Positions 22,801 through 50,110 of a DNA stretch of 64,000 nucleotides are shown one piece after another. Position numbers and translations under genes: made by a program. The number at the start of each line of letters is the position of its first letter. The first letter of the stretch is position 1. This DNA is from Apoda limacodes (lineage: Eukaryota; Arthropoda; Insecta; Lepidoptera; Limacodidae). The DNA is taken from positions 12,060,501-12,124,500 of the forward strand of contig OX291557.1 of assembly GCA_946406115.1 (NCBI GenBank). The letters are read 5' to 3'. Under the pieces are notes generated by a model, which was not told where the DNA came from, searched no databases, and saw only the letters and a program-made list of their open reading frames with translations.

Positions 22801-23401
22801 AAAAGGTGGCTGGTGGTGGCTGAATGCGGAAGGCAGAGGACCGGGAGAAATGGCGTGCCATAGAGGAGGCTTATGTCCAGCAGTGGACCAATATAAGCTG
22901 ATATGATATGTACAAAACGCTAAAAAATATATTTCTGATAACAAACAGTGTTGGTGTTGTTTCATAAAATTGAGAATTGTTACCGACACAATCTGCCACT
23001 TTAAGTGCAACAATCTTACAAGATCGCTGTTTAACAAATTATTTCTATCGACAAGTCAAATACTTGTTGCAGTCGCAATAGAACTTTATAATCTTACTAG
23101 ATCCATAATTGCAAAACTTTCACATTAAAAAATTTCAAGCCAGAATTGCAGATGGCGCTGCGTGACTATGAATATTGATTTAATATTCAATTATGTATTT
23201 TAAATGTTTACTTATACTTATGACGTATCTATTTTTTTATAGAGTATTGTCTTGAAGAAAAACCTGCTGAGATTAAATTCGACAACGGAATCTAAGACCA
23301 CATTCCTTACAACTATGGAAGCCGAGCGAGACATGCTTGTAGAGTACTGGACGTCAGTCGAAGGCCAAGAAATGCTGCGGGCTTACTACGATGTAGATTA
23401 G
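10879..23401 (+). CDS. CDYL: CDYL-like protein with C-terminal crotonase fold (5 exons, 1028 aa)
   Basis: Exons: 10879-13266, 14436-14611, 16071-16290, 17284-17427, 23243-23401. All junctions are GT-AG and the phases (0, 2, 0, 0) join into one frame of 1029 codons ending in TAG. Residues 1 to about 760 are polar and charged, rich in Glu, Lys and Ser with lysine clusters such as 'KKNKKKENI'; they look disordered and contain no recognisable chromodomain. From about residue 764 ('YVLKYDHLAINIDNRLAEIC') to the end it follows the crotonase fold: 'ITLLTSQCGSLCSDLDL' (oxyanion-hole region), 'GACSGIGLAIMALSDMVIAS', then 'GRRLSASEALRDGLLSRVLW', which is close to the CDYL-specific 'GRKLTAQEA..KGL.SQVFWP'. 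CDYL proteins are nuclear corepressors whose crotonase domain binds CoA and has been reported to hydrate crotonyl-CoA. The usual catalytic glutamates of enoyl-CoA hydratases are not evident. AATAAA signals lie at 23552 and 23587. The family call is firm; the role is inferred. Confidence 0.88.
14096..14345 (+). repeat. tRNA-derived SINE (CDYL-like gene intron 1)
   Basis: The head carries tRNA-like promoter boxes ('agcctagttggtag' as an A-box and 'gggttggattcccgc' as a degenerate B-box). It is followed by 'tgagcctgggtgtatttatg', an A-rich linker, and the tail 'gtatctgttgtttggtaccc' ... 'gctttgcttactttggggct'. The same tail recurs at about 22035 and 45945, and the full structure recurs inverted at about 18050 and 35340, defining one SINE family in this window. 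Confidence 0.75.
14640..14780 (+). repeat. Fragment of common lepidopteran interspersed repeat
   Basis: The order of short motifs ('gtttgtctgtttgttagt', 'gacagaggtcataagctact', 'ttttaacctgg') matches the diverged 'tctgtctgt ... ggacataggctactt' repeat copies at 16360-16500, 28645-28880 and 57500-57845. It lies in intron 2 of the CDYL-like gene. Confidence 0.45.
16360..16510 (+). repeat. Fragment of common lepidopteran interspersed repeat
   Basis: Contains 'gacataggctactttttatc' and surrounding text typical of the family that ends in 'gcaaaagctagt'. Intron 3 of the CDYL-like gene. The rest of this intron (16510-17283) shows no feature I can name. Confidence 0.5.
18050..18240 (-). repeat. tRNA-derived SINE, inverted copy
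   Basis: On the minus strand it starts with a tRNA-like head ('tggtggctcagttagaag'), then a degenerate B-box region, then 'gagcctgggtgtttaatatg', then 'acacccatagtacaagctc'. This is the same order as the copy at 14096. It lies in intron 4 of the CDYL-like gene, just downstream of the nested minus-strand gene. Confidence 0.7.
19039..21021 (-). CDS. Secreted cysteine-rich protein, nested antisense in the CDYL-like intron 4 (3 exons, 237 aa)
   Basis: Exons in coding order: 21021-20929, 20230-20051, 19479-19039. All three junctions are GT-AG in phase 0, giving 31 + 60 + 146 residues and a TGA stop. The N-terminus 'MLEFFFLMFLAMSCVSSLS' is a clear signal peptide. Exon 2 contains 'CSVRQACSAVVARYWRAP' and 'CRCAHRQRCDTLAP'; exon 3 has 'FCQPITDWPQCKD', 'FNCRCREPYHW', 'CAALPLCDTGEFCGN' and 'CLCPQHHMCV'. 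The many paired cysteines imply an extracellular disulfide-bonded protein. The layout resembles a conserved arthropod family often annotated by its resemblance to scoloptoxin-11 proteins, but that is from memory; nothing here suggests a venom role. Function unknown. An acceptor-like 'ttttattttatag' just before the ATG hints at a 5' UTR intron. Confidence 0.85.
20255..20340 (-). repeat. LINE 3'-end fragment
   Basis: 'gagctcattccacaacct' and 'gtttgcgggaggaag' match the longer copy at about 33060-33110, which encodes the C-terminal tail of a jockey-like reverse transcriptase on the minus strand. Here only a short piece remains, in the first intron of the nested gene. Confidence 0.6.
21222..21518 (+). 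repeat. Lepidopteran interspersed repeat ('agggtgccgtaccc' family), copy A
   Basis: Begins 'ttttagggtgccgtaccc' and includes 'gaccattaaaaggctctatc' and 'gaaacacattttcgttgtt'. The whole segment aligns by eye with 59484-59800 (copy B), and both are followed by a 'cggccaagtgtgag' junction. Confidence 0.8.
21519..21943 (+). mobile_element. Inverted-repeat element with 5S-derived core
   Basis: The left arm (21519-21573) reads 'cggccaagtgtgagtcgg', 'actcgcgcac', 'agggttccgtacc'. The right arm (21890-21943) is its reverse complement ('ggtacggaaccctt', 'gcgcgagtcc', 'cacttggccg'). Inside are 'aaaacggcaaaaaaatcact' and a 5S-rRNA-like core at 21788-21846. The same arms head or close copies at 29340, 46060 and 60595, showing a dispersed family. 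Non-coding. Confidence 0.75.
21788..21846 (+). repeat. 5S rRNA-derived segment, copy A
   Basis: 'aaagttaagaaatgtcggg' and 'ggtcagaactgggatggg' then 'agaccgct' follow the 3' half of insect 5S rRNA (reference motif AAGTTAAGCAAC..CGGGC..GGTTAGTACTTGGATGGGTGACCGC) with several changes. It lacks the 5' half and is not a functional 5S gene. The shared downstream text 'ttagcggcacactttattt' is found after all three copies in the window. Confidence 0.75.
22010..22105 (+). repeat. SINE 3' fragment
   Basis: 'tttgtatctgttatgtggta' and 'aagcacaagtttgcttagtt' match the tail of the tRNA-derived SINE at 14270-14340. The tRNA-like head is missing. Confidence 0.6.
22600..22910 (+). mobile_element. RTE-type retrotransposon 3' fragment
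   Basis: Translation gives 'KRTKITVARRISKLKWQWAG', 'HVCRRSDGRWSRRVLEWRP' and 'GRPPARWTDDLKKVAG', then in another register 'EDREKWRAIEEAYVQQW', the extreme C-terminus typical of RTE-clade reverse transcriptases, followed by a short tail ending near 'tataagctgatatgatatg'. It is 5'-truncated, as usual for LINE copies, and lies in intron 4 of the CDYL-like gene. Confidence 0.85.
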
Positions 23402-23601
23402 TCATATTCCTTTTTTTTTTTTTGGTATACACCTACTGATTAGTGAATCTTTTTTAGATTATTATTATCTGTGCCTATCATTCACAAAAATAATGGGACG
23501 ATTAAAAAATGTATCAGAGACAGTCTTGACGTGCTATTTTGAAAATGGAATAATAAATTAAATTCAAATGTTTTGAGTAAATGAACAATAAATATAATCT
23601 A

Positions 23602-25510
23602 TACATATTTATTTACATTTAAATCTTAACCCATAATGTGTTATAAGTTAAGGGTTTTTATTTAATTGTAATTGATTACTCTAAGCAGTTAGTTATATCT
23701 GTTGATTTCGCTGACATATCAGAAATGTTAAACTTTCACGCATATACGAAAAAAAAATTAGGGCAAAAATGTGGGTAATTAATGCAGTCTGACCAAAATT
23801 AATAAAATTATTAAAAAAATGTAGAGAAAATGACCAAATTGCTAGTTGTTTTTTTTTTTTGTATTTGCCCTTATTTTTGTTTTATTTTACGAGGTTTGGA
23901 AATGTATACTAAAAAACTGTTGGGTTTAGTATAATAATTTTGTCTGACAAGATTTTGAACTATCGAAATAGTTCATATATCGCACTAATGGTATTTTTCA
24001 AGAATTCTATAGTATTTTAACAATACTTTTTTGTTGTTGGTTCTTTATTCGGTAATTGCTATTCTTTGTCGTACCTATTAACGTGTTTCTGTATATGCTC
24101 ATATTTTTTGAACATCACATCATAAATCGCCATAAAATCATCATCTGATTATTCTACTTTTCGCATATTTCCTTTTGCAACTTTCTGAGTAGTAAGTGAC
24201 TAGTTTGTAAAACACTCAAAATGATTTAAATAAGATAAGGACTATAAAGGCACAGCCACACTTTGTTTGTTATATTTACACATTTTAAATATTTGGAAGG
24301 GCTTCTAAAATGTACAATATGATAAATATTGCAATACTGTAGTGTGTTCTTGCCCTTACACACGGAATCTTTAAGAAGCTGTAAAATATTTGAAACGTTA
24401 ATAAATAACACAGATTTCAACTAATTGTTTTAGATGTTATTCTGCCTTGCCTCAACCTTAACCAATTATATTTTGTTAAAATAAACAATAGAATGGTTAG
24501 TTTACTAAATAATTATACTTATAATTTGCAAAAGTCTAATGGAAGTATAATTTTTTGCGTTTTTTTCGTGCTATTGGTAATTAATTAATAAATATTGACT
24601 GTTTTGGTGTATTCGTGCAAAATTTGTGTGTAAATGAAATCGGAATTTTTTATTGATGGGGTATATTTTATAATTCGGTATACCTCGAAAGTTAGGTAAG
24701 TGTGAGGCAGAAACTCGCATATTTGTTATTACAACATTAAGATGGAAGGTAGGGATGTTAGTTTATAGTTAATCGTCGTAAGGAGATAGTAATAGACCAT
24801 TATATTATGTTGTAGATGAAATTGTTTATATTTTAATCTTTGTTTTAGATGTTTGAGTTTATAATTTAGCATAATTTCCAGCCAAAGTTCGACACTGAAT
24901 GTGCAATTCGTGCCGACCAACACACCCTTAATGTGATCATTGTAAGTGTGGAACACATTCAATCAGGGCGTTATTCATTCCCTTATCTTGTAATATTTTA
25001 CTTTTTTATTCATTTATTTAGTTGTATGTAGTGTGTATGGTTGATGTTTCTTTTCACTTAACAATAAAGTGCCTTCGTAATATTTCAGTTCTATAATTTT
25101 ATTATTTGATATATTATTTAAAAATTGGAGTGGGGAGAAATCGTTCTAAACAAATTCTATTTTTGTATTATTAACATATTTAGTAACTATAGATTTAATT
25201 TGGCGGTTGACTATAAATTGAGTATTTTAAACCTTAATCTTTATTTTTAAATACGAATTAATATATCTTTTATTTCCACTCTTGAAGTTTCTCTGGTGGA
25301 CGCGTCTCTCAAAGACGTTTAGAATTTCAAATGCTTAGAGTTTGGCAAATGTAAAATATCACTGTCATACGCTGGGAACCGACGCGCGACGCCGACACAG
25401 ATATACAAAACATCTTTTTTTTTCATACAAACTTCAATACAACTAATATCCTTAACTATCAACACTTTGCTACTCAAAACGTTTATCTTGAAGTGCTATT
25501 TCATAGTAGC
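23602..25510. other. AT-rich intergenic stretch without a recognised gene
   Basis: Between the CDYL-like 3' end and the hairpin at 25519 I see no coding signal: open frames are short, and there are no convincing splice-linked exons, repeats or RNA genes. Poly-A and poly-T runs are frequent. Confidence 0.5.
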
Positions 25511-25518
25511 AGGACGCA

Positions 25519-25598
25519 AAATGCCAGTGAATTGTTAATAAAAAAATAAATTTAATATAATACACAAACTTAAGCTATTTCATTATTCACTGGCATTT
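25519..25598. repeat. 14-bp perfect hairpin arms
   Basis: 'aaatgccagtgaat' at 25519-25532 is perfectly complementary to 'attcactggcattt' at 25585-25598, with a 52-base AT-rich loop. Flanking text ('gcaggacgcaaa' left, 'catgtactttttgcg' right) adds weak further pairing. It may be a small foldback element or a structured RNA; nothing decides. Confidence 0.55.
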
Positions 25599-26389
25599 CA
25601 TGTACTTTTTGCGACAATGATTAATATAATATTCATGATAAAAACGCATTTTAAACAACATAATGTATATAGATATTAAAGCCCATCACACACTTAGCTA
25701 GAATATATATTAATATACCAAAATATATCCATACAAAACTGAAATATATTTATAGCTGTGTGTGTGGTCACTCAAAGATTACTTTAAAAAATATATTAGT
25801 CTATGAGATAAGAACATTTTTGGTAACCATCGCCAGGCATGCTGATTTAGTATTCATAGAGTGTATACCATTCCTGTGATGGGGATCGAGACGGTCTGCT
25901 TGCATGGTGTTGCTGGGTTGGTTCAAAGTGGGGTTATGGTAACAAAAATATTACCATTGTCGGAGGGCTGACAATAGAACAGCATCATAATATGCACACA
26001 CCACAGATTCGGTGGTGCGTATAGTAGTAATAGTCAACCTAAAAAAACCTTATCGTAAAAATCAAAGTGGCAATAACAAGATTTTTGCAGTTTTTTTTTT
26101 ATTGTATGTCTATAGTTTTTTATCATCATTATCACCATATCAGTATGCAAACCCCACATGGCTCATCTTTTTAGGGATCAATAACCACCAAGAAACATCA
26201 TCTAAACCTCAGTTTTATATAATATAAATGGAGACTTATCCTTAATAAACTGGGTGGCGGATCACACAAGTCAATTTTCAGATTTTTTTTATCCGAATCC
26301 AGTGTGGAGTTATAAAGAGGTGACATACGAATGGACGGACAAAAAGGTTCCGTTTCTGCCATTTGGCCATGGAACCCTGAAAGGAGGAT

Positions 26390-26585
26390 AGTAATTGGAC
26401 AAAGGAGTTCTGTTGCTATATGATAATGGTTCAGTTCACGCCGCTCAGATTGCAAAGGTTGTCGCGACTGCGGGTAGAAACCATAGACTACCCGTTGACT
26501 CGTACAGTCCCGACCTGTGACTACTTTTTATTCCTAAACCAGAAAGATTTTAGAAGGAATGCTGACGATGAAACAGTTTAATAAA
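26390..26585 (+). pseudogene. Mariner/Tc1-type transposase relic
   Basis: Translation near 26398 gives 'KGVLLLYDNGSVHAAQIAKV' and then 'SYSPDL' followed by a stop and 'LFIPKPERF'. This matches the catalytic 'DNAPxH ... YSPDLAPSDYhLFPxLK' region of mariner transposases. In-frame stops and loss of the second catalytic motif show it is dead. The first two-thirds of the transposase is not recognisable upstream. Confidence 0.8.
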
Positions 26586-27181
26586 TGCAAAGAACTGTGT
26601 AATAAATACATATCTATAAATGCATTAAAGAAGTGTAGAATAAAAAATACATTCGTTTTTAAACTTGCACAGAAAACGTCTTACATTCTTGTTTTTTTTA
26701 ACTTTTTACAGGAATGAAAGTTATGTGAATGTATTCTTTTTAAGATTAATAGTGTAGTTAATTATTTATCCTAACTATTTTGTAACAAAACTCAAACTTT
26801 TGGGTCAATTGATTTTTCTAAAATAATCTATCTAATACCTTTAAACGAGCAATTCTTGTATATATATATATTTATAATCTGAATCTCGAAAACGGCTCCA
26901 AAGATTATCACAAAATTTAGTAATCGGGGGGTTTCGGGGGTGATCAAATCGATCTAGCTAGGTTTAATTTTTATAAAAAGTCGTTTTATCCGTGTTTACA
27001 GGCAGTCAAAAACTGAAAATATGACTTCCTGACATCTATTGGCGAGTAGAAATACTATTATTATTCTTACCACTTGAAAATAGATGGCGTTGTTAAGCAA
27101 CACTCAAGCTACTTGACAATAGATGGCGCTGTTCTTCCAGATATTTTAATTAATAGAAATAGGTACTTTTATATAATTTTA
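26586..27181. other. Intergenic stretch downstream of CTF8
   Basis: No gene is seen. It contains two copies of a short 'tagatggcg(t/c)tgtt' motif at about 27081 and 27120 with similar surroundings ('acttgaaaatagatgg' and 'acttgacaatagatgg'), a local duplication of about 38 bases. Confidence 0.5.
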
Positions 27182-27500
27182 TTAGATTTTTTCGGCAACA
27201 TTTGAAATAATGGGCTTAGGTCTAGATTTAAAAATCAATTTTTTCTTGACAACGGCTTTAACTTCATACTTAGTTCTGCCATCGACGATGCCTTTTTCAA
27301 TTACTGCCATTGGTGGTTCTAGTTTAACTTCTTTACCATTTAGTACATGGTGACCAAGAATTAAAACCGGATGACGGTTTTTGTTATAGTAGTGCAGATC
27401 TCCAACGACAGTGGGTCCGACTGATGAATCATTTTTCGTCTGAATCAAACCCTGTACTTCCACTAGCGCCCACTCTGGAACCCCTCGCTCATTAGTTTTA
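27182..27500 (-). CDS. CHTF8: CTF8/CHTF8, Ctf18-RFC subunit (3' exon; first exon not found)
   Basis: The exon starts after a 'ttttttcag' acceptor at 27501 and ends at TAA 27182. It encodes 105 residues: 'KTNERGVPEWALVEVQGLIQ', 'GDLHYYNKNRHPVLILGHHV', then 'LIFKSRPKPIISNV'. This is the whole conserved body of CTF8, which is about 120 residues in human, with 'GDLHY', 'PVLI.GHH' and the C-terminal 'FK.RPKPII'. CTF8 with DCC1 joins the CTF18 clamp loader, which loads PCNA and supports sister-chromatid cohesion. One base of a split codon opens the exon, so a short upstream exon of roughly seven codons with the ATG is expected between 27500 and about 29000; I could not identify it with confidence. 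Confidence 0.9.
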
Positions 27501-28644
27501 CTGAAAAAAACATACCTAATGTTAGTTTTTCTATTTTTGTATGTATATTCTTATCGTATAAACGCTACTAGAATACGATATAAAGATATCTTATGATATC
27601 GCTCTTCATACAAATCAATCAATCAATGAAAGTACACACTCGGCGTCGATAATATAAGTTTTTACAGAATTTAAAGGGAATTTATTTATCGTACAAAGAA
27701 AAATGCTTGAAAGATAGTTTGTTTCTGCGGACTAAAGGATGATTCAGGCTACACTGTCTCTTCATTAGCATCTTGGTATCGGTCTTTTACGTACAACGAC
27801 TACAAAAATGAATATATTATCAACCTGATGACCGTGCGAGACGACAGAGATTCGTTGTCCTGTCCTTAACTGTTACATTATTTTAATTAACTTTATATGT
27901 ATAGGGTCACAGATACAAGTGACAAAACAAAATAAATTTTGAATAACTAGATTGGATTTCACGATAAAAGTTGGGCTTACAAAATATTCCACCCCGGAGG
28001 AATAAATAAATCTCTAGCTACGTCACCGATTTGAGATATGTGTTACATATGCTCGAATCCACTGCTGTATAGCATGTGCACGGAGAGGCTACACACGTAA
28101 GCTGCGAAGGTCCATTTGTATTGGAAACGTCATCAAGCCACGCATCCGTGTGTGGCGTGGCCGTGGGTAATAGGGGACAATACCGTACGTCTTCAATAAA
28201 AAAAAAACAATCGGATTTTACACTTTTTTATTACAATAAACTTTTTTCTAAAAAAAAACTGTTTTGACAATTTGTATATACATTTTCATCAAAGTTGTAG
28301 TTAGTTAGACACAAGGATGTATGGTTTTTGTTGTTTTGATAGAAAAAACATCGACAGCACCTGGAAAGATATAATAAATTTCAATTTAAATTATAGTACT
28401 TGGGTGACCGAGCTAACGGACGACGGGAGATGTGAGCAACGAAAGGGGCAGAACAACGTGTGCCAGGTCAACTGCATATAATTATATATATATATAATTT
28501 ATGATGATAGAGATGGAGAGCGGATTAAGCTTGTATATAGGAGAATGTGGAGTGTAATCTCCAGAACCACCTGACCTTTGAAAAATCCTGTCATTACGAG
28601 TATTTAAAAGGTACATTATTGGACATAGGCTACACAGCCATACT

Positions 28645-28885
28645 AATATTATTATAAATGCGAAAGTAACTCTGTCTGTCTGTAACCTCTTCACGCTTAA
28701 ACCGCTGTACGATTAGGATGAGCTTTTGGCATAAAGATAGTGTGAGTCGGGTCAGGACATAGGCTACTTGAAAACGTCAAGTGTGAGTCGGTTTTTTTCT
28801 ATAATTGAGGAGTTGCCGTTGCAATGCTACACCGATAACCGAATTAAGGGCGGATGAAACTGCGGGCAAAAGCTAGTTTTATTTA
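28645..28885 (+). repeat. Common lepidopteran interspersed repeat, near-complete copy
   Basis: Runs from 'aaatgcgaaagtaactctg' through 'ctgtctgtaacctcttcac', 'ggacataggctacttg' and 'ccgaattaagggcgg' to 'gggcaaaagctagt'. Other partial copies in the window are at 14640, 16360, 43360, 45165, 57500 and 61185. The copies sit next to, and may contribute to, the XPB 3' UTR: an AATAAA on the minus strand lies at 28878-28883. Confidence 0.7.
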
Positions 28886-29064
28886 TATGAGGGAGAGGGA
28901 CTGTAGCGAAACAACGAGTATAAAAAGGTAGGTATCCTATTCCAAAATTTTTTCGAAGTGTTCGAGTGCATTTCCAATTTTACTCAGTATTATTAATTTT
29001 GTAGATTTTCTTTTTAATGGTTAAAAACACGAGTATTAAACACGTGCGGAGTGTACACACTGCG

Positions 29065-46609
<17,545 letters not shown>

Positions 46610-46999
46610 AACTAAATAGTTGCTAGCTAAAAGCAAAAAATAAAAATTGGAAATTTTCTTAAAATTGCAACAAAATAAAATAAAACATAGCTACATACTC
46701 ACCAAATTCAGATATATATTTTTAATCACACTGCATTATCTTGATAAATCATCTGCAAAATTCCAAGAAGTATAATTCAAGGAATCTTGTGATTTTATTT
46801 GATAAACTATATATTTAAATTACACTGATTGACTTCTTGAAATCTATTTGGATGTTATGGGGTTGTAAAGTCTTTCCAGTAAATAAAATCACATTATTTA
46901 TAAAAGGTAAACTTACACTCATTAAGCTAAAATTTAAGCTAAATTGTAGTTTAATTACAGTGTGTTCAATTGAATTGAAGAACTGGGGTGCTCTTTAAT

Positions 47000-47570
47000 G
47001 GATACGTGATCATAGTTGGTATCTAGGCATGCATAATGATACAGTGGATAAGTTGGCAAAGAGAGGATCGGGCACTAAAATAATGGGACCCGAATCATTT
47101 GTACAGATACCATTCATCCAACTCAAAACGTAGTTACGTGATAGAACCTTACAACTACACAACAAAGAACAACAAGCAGCAGAACAAACGGACTGCAGAC
47201 AAACAAATAATGTTCTTACATCCTTGGACGCGAATCTGTCGCACAAGCTGTTACAACTTAGTAGGAAAAACCTATGCTACATAGTTGGCATAATAACAGG
47301 TCACTGCCCGCTAAAAAAACACTTTTTCAATATCGGCGTTACCGACAGTCCTCTATGCAGGGATTGCATGGAAGCTGAGGAGACACCTTCTCACGTGGTT
47401 GTACATTGCAAAAGCTCCTTAAGAATCCACAAACCATGAGAGAGGCGCTGAATAACATCAGATGCCTCCTTGATTTCTGGACGGAGCTGGGATGGTATAA
47501 GTAACCAATGAAATGAACCGGTTACGTACAATGGCCCTATCATGAGGCTAAGTGCGGAAAACACAAGTCC
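47000..47570 (+). mobile_element. LINE RNase H-region 3' fragment (jockey/R1 group)
   Basis: The plus-strand translation includes 'KRGSGTKIMGPESF', then 'IVGIITGHCPLKKHFFNIGV' and 'DSPLCRDCMEAEETPSHVVV'. This is the typical end of the RNase H domain and the Cys-rich C-terminus of jockey or R1-type ORF2 proteins. Frameshifts and stops break it. It is 5'-truncated and lies just upstream of the XPB 5' end. Confidence 0.85.
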
Positions 47571-48685
47571 AACTAAAAAAATAATAAAGTGTTTTTAAAG
47601 CAAATAATGATTTACATATGGCTATGATTGACTTTATAGATTTGTCAAAACCATTTCCAATTTATTTGTACATGAATTTGTACCAAGATATAAATCAGGC
47701 TTGTTTATATGTAGTTATATTATATTTAATATATTCCACGGAAGGCTGAATTTATTAGTGACAATTAAAGCAAAACAAAAAGCTATTGCTGGTAATGACA
47801 GACTCTCATAAGTGTCTTGTAAGAATCAGTAGTTTATAAAGCAAAATATATCAGTGTCAAATATAGGAAGTTAGCATGTCATAAAGGAAATAGAAAGAAG
47901 AGTGACTAATTTGCAAAAAATGTTCAGACTCGTTCTTGACTAATCTAAACTTACGGAAATAAATAACAATAAACTCAGAAAATTTGATGGAAATAAGTGT
48001 ACTGGGTTCAAATTAAAAGACAAGGTAGAAGGAGTGGATCTCAATTGGGCTACAGTTTGTACACACTAAATTAGACCCAAAATGTGTACAACATATCATA
48101 AATAATTTTATTTAGATTTATTTTAATGCACAGTTCTTAGTTTAGTGGTAGTACAGCAATTAAATATTGCTCTAAACTTCCCAATATTTTTGTCATCTGT
48201 GTAAGACAGAGGAAGGTGTTTAAAAATCAACTTTGTTAGCAAGAGTTACAACTGCACTGGTTCTAAAACAAAATGAGTTCCAACCATATGCAGTACAAAA
48301 ACAACTAGAGTTGTACCTATGTTTTGTTAATGTGTCTGCTGTCTTATTTTATTTTTGTGTTATTTCATTCGGAAACTATATAATATTGTTGCCAACACCA
48401 TTACAGTAGTTAGAAAATGACAGACTTTTTAATAAAAGTACCTCATTTTGATCACAACCAAGTTAGTTCCAAAAAGTAAAGAGTTACATTCCGTCCTAAC
48501 CATATAACTATCATGGCTATTTAATCATAGGAAGTTCAAAGCATGGATAACTTAAATGTTCAGTTGTAGTAGTTGTAAGTGCATATAATAAATAAATAAA
48601 TAGCATTTTATTTCGAACGGTGAACATAATAGTTATATTTAAATTAAAAGATTGAAGAGCGAAGTTTTTATAAAATGTCCCTCAT
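47571..48685. other. AT-rich stretch without a recognised gene
   Basis: No coding exon, RNA gene or clear repeat family could be supported between the LINE fragment and the RTE element. Confidence 0.45.
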
Positions 48686-48689
48686 TCTG

Positions 48690-50110
48690 ACGTGCCTAAG
48701 GGGATAGGCCTCCTGCAGCTGCTTCCAGTAGACTCTGTCTGCCGTTAATCTTCTGTTGTGTCAGATGGATCTCAACCGTCCTTCTTCTTCTCATTGGGCG
48801 TCCTTGTTATCTTGCTCTGTCCTTTGGCCATGATACCATAGGCTGACCTTTCCACTCCATTAGTCAATTAGACTGCCCAGCAGGTGTCCAGTCCAACCCC
48901 ATTTTAGATGGTCAGTGCTTCCTAGAATGTCAACTACTTTGGATCTGTTGCGACTGAGTTTCTAAATTTATCTTTAAGTTTTACTCCCAGCATACTTCTC
49001 TTAGTAGCCTTGTTGCCAGTCACTCTCTTTGGTTGGCTGTAAGAGACTGCAGAGGTCTCACAGCCGTAGATTAAGCATGGAAGAATACAGGTGTTGAACG
49101 TTTTTGTTTTAATATGTATGCTTTGTATTTTACTTTTCTTAATCTCTGTTAACGCCCAATATTTTTTCAAGCCATCGCTATTCTTCTGTTTACTTCCTTG
49201 GACATTTGATCTTTTGAAGCGATTATCTGGCCTAGATAAACATACTCCTGTACATATTCTAGAGTATTTCCAAATAGCTCAATACCCACCTCCACAGTAT
49301 TTGTCATTACTTTGGTTTTCTCTTTGTTTACTTCGAGTCCGACTTCTTTGCTTTTATTTGCTCGGGCTTGTACCATGATATTTAGCTTGTTGAGATCTTT
49401 TTCTAGAAGGACTATATCATTAGCAAATCTTAAATGATTAAGACTTCTGCCATTTATGTTAAGACCATAGTCTTCCCTAAACAGTTTGCATGACAGCGGA
49501 TCTCCTTGTCTTTTTATGGGAAAGGCTCACCATACAATTCCAATTTATAATAAATCTATATTTATTCTATATAGGATATCCAGGTCCATTTGTTGCTAGG
49601 TTTCTTTTTAAAGACAGAATTAAGCAGTTTTTGCAGTAAAAATTCTATTAGAGCTTCTTTTTCCATGGCCGTATTTTCCCATGATAGACTCTTCAACTTC
49701 CTTGGGCATTAAAATTTCCCATTACAGTGATTAATTATTATATCTGAAAAACTGTCGTAGAAGCGTTCAGTATCATCTTTAGTTGCTTGCTCTGTTGGTG
49801 CATACACCTGCAGATTGTCCATGTTTTTTTATGATTTGGCCGTTTGATGTTAAGTATTGCAAGCAAATCAGCTCATGATGTGGCATTCGAGATATTTCTT
49901 TATCATAAAGCCAACGCCTCTATGTCCTGCCATTTGTCCCAACGGACTACAACTAGTATAATATGTGTTTTGTATGTTCTTCTATTTTGTTGACCAATCT
50001 TCTCATTTCGCTGAGAAAATATCATAGTTTATTTTTTCTAGTTCCTGCAAACTTTCTTGCATTTCTAAGGTTCTTATAATTAGGGTCGCAATGTTGAGAG
50101 TCTCGCATCT
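48690..50110 (-). mobile_element. Broken RTE-type non-LTR retrotransposon
   Basis: On the minus strand, about 49700-49830 encodes an endonuclease piece ('MDNLQVYAPTEQATKDDTER', 'FYDSFSDIIINHCNG'). Then 49167-49376 reads 'EVGLEVNKEKTKVMTNTVEV' and 'EYVYLGQIIASKDQMSKEVN', and 48934-49170 reads 'KKYWALTEIKKSKIQ', 'LPCLIYGCET' and 'RSMLGVKLKDKFRN'. These are RTE-clade endonuclease and reverse-transcriptase C-terminal motifs in the right order. Several frameshifts make it inactive. Sequence to about 50780 may be more of its 5' part but is too diverged to call. Confidence 0.85.
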
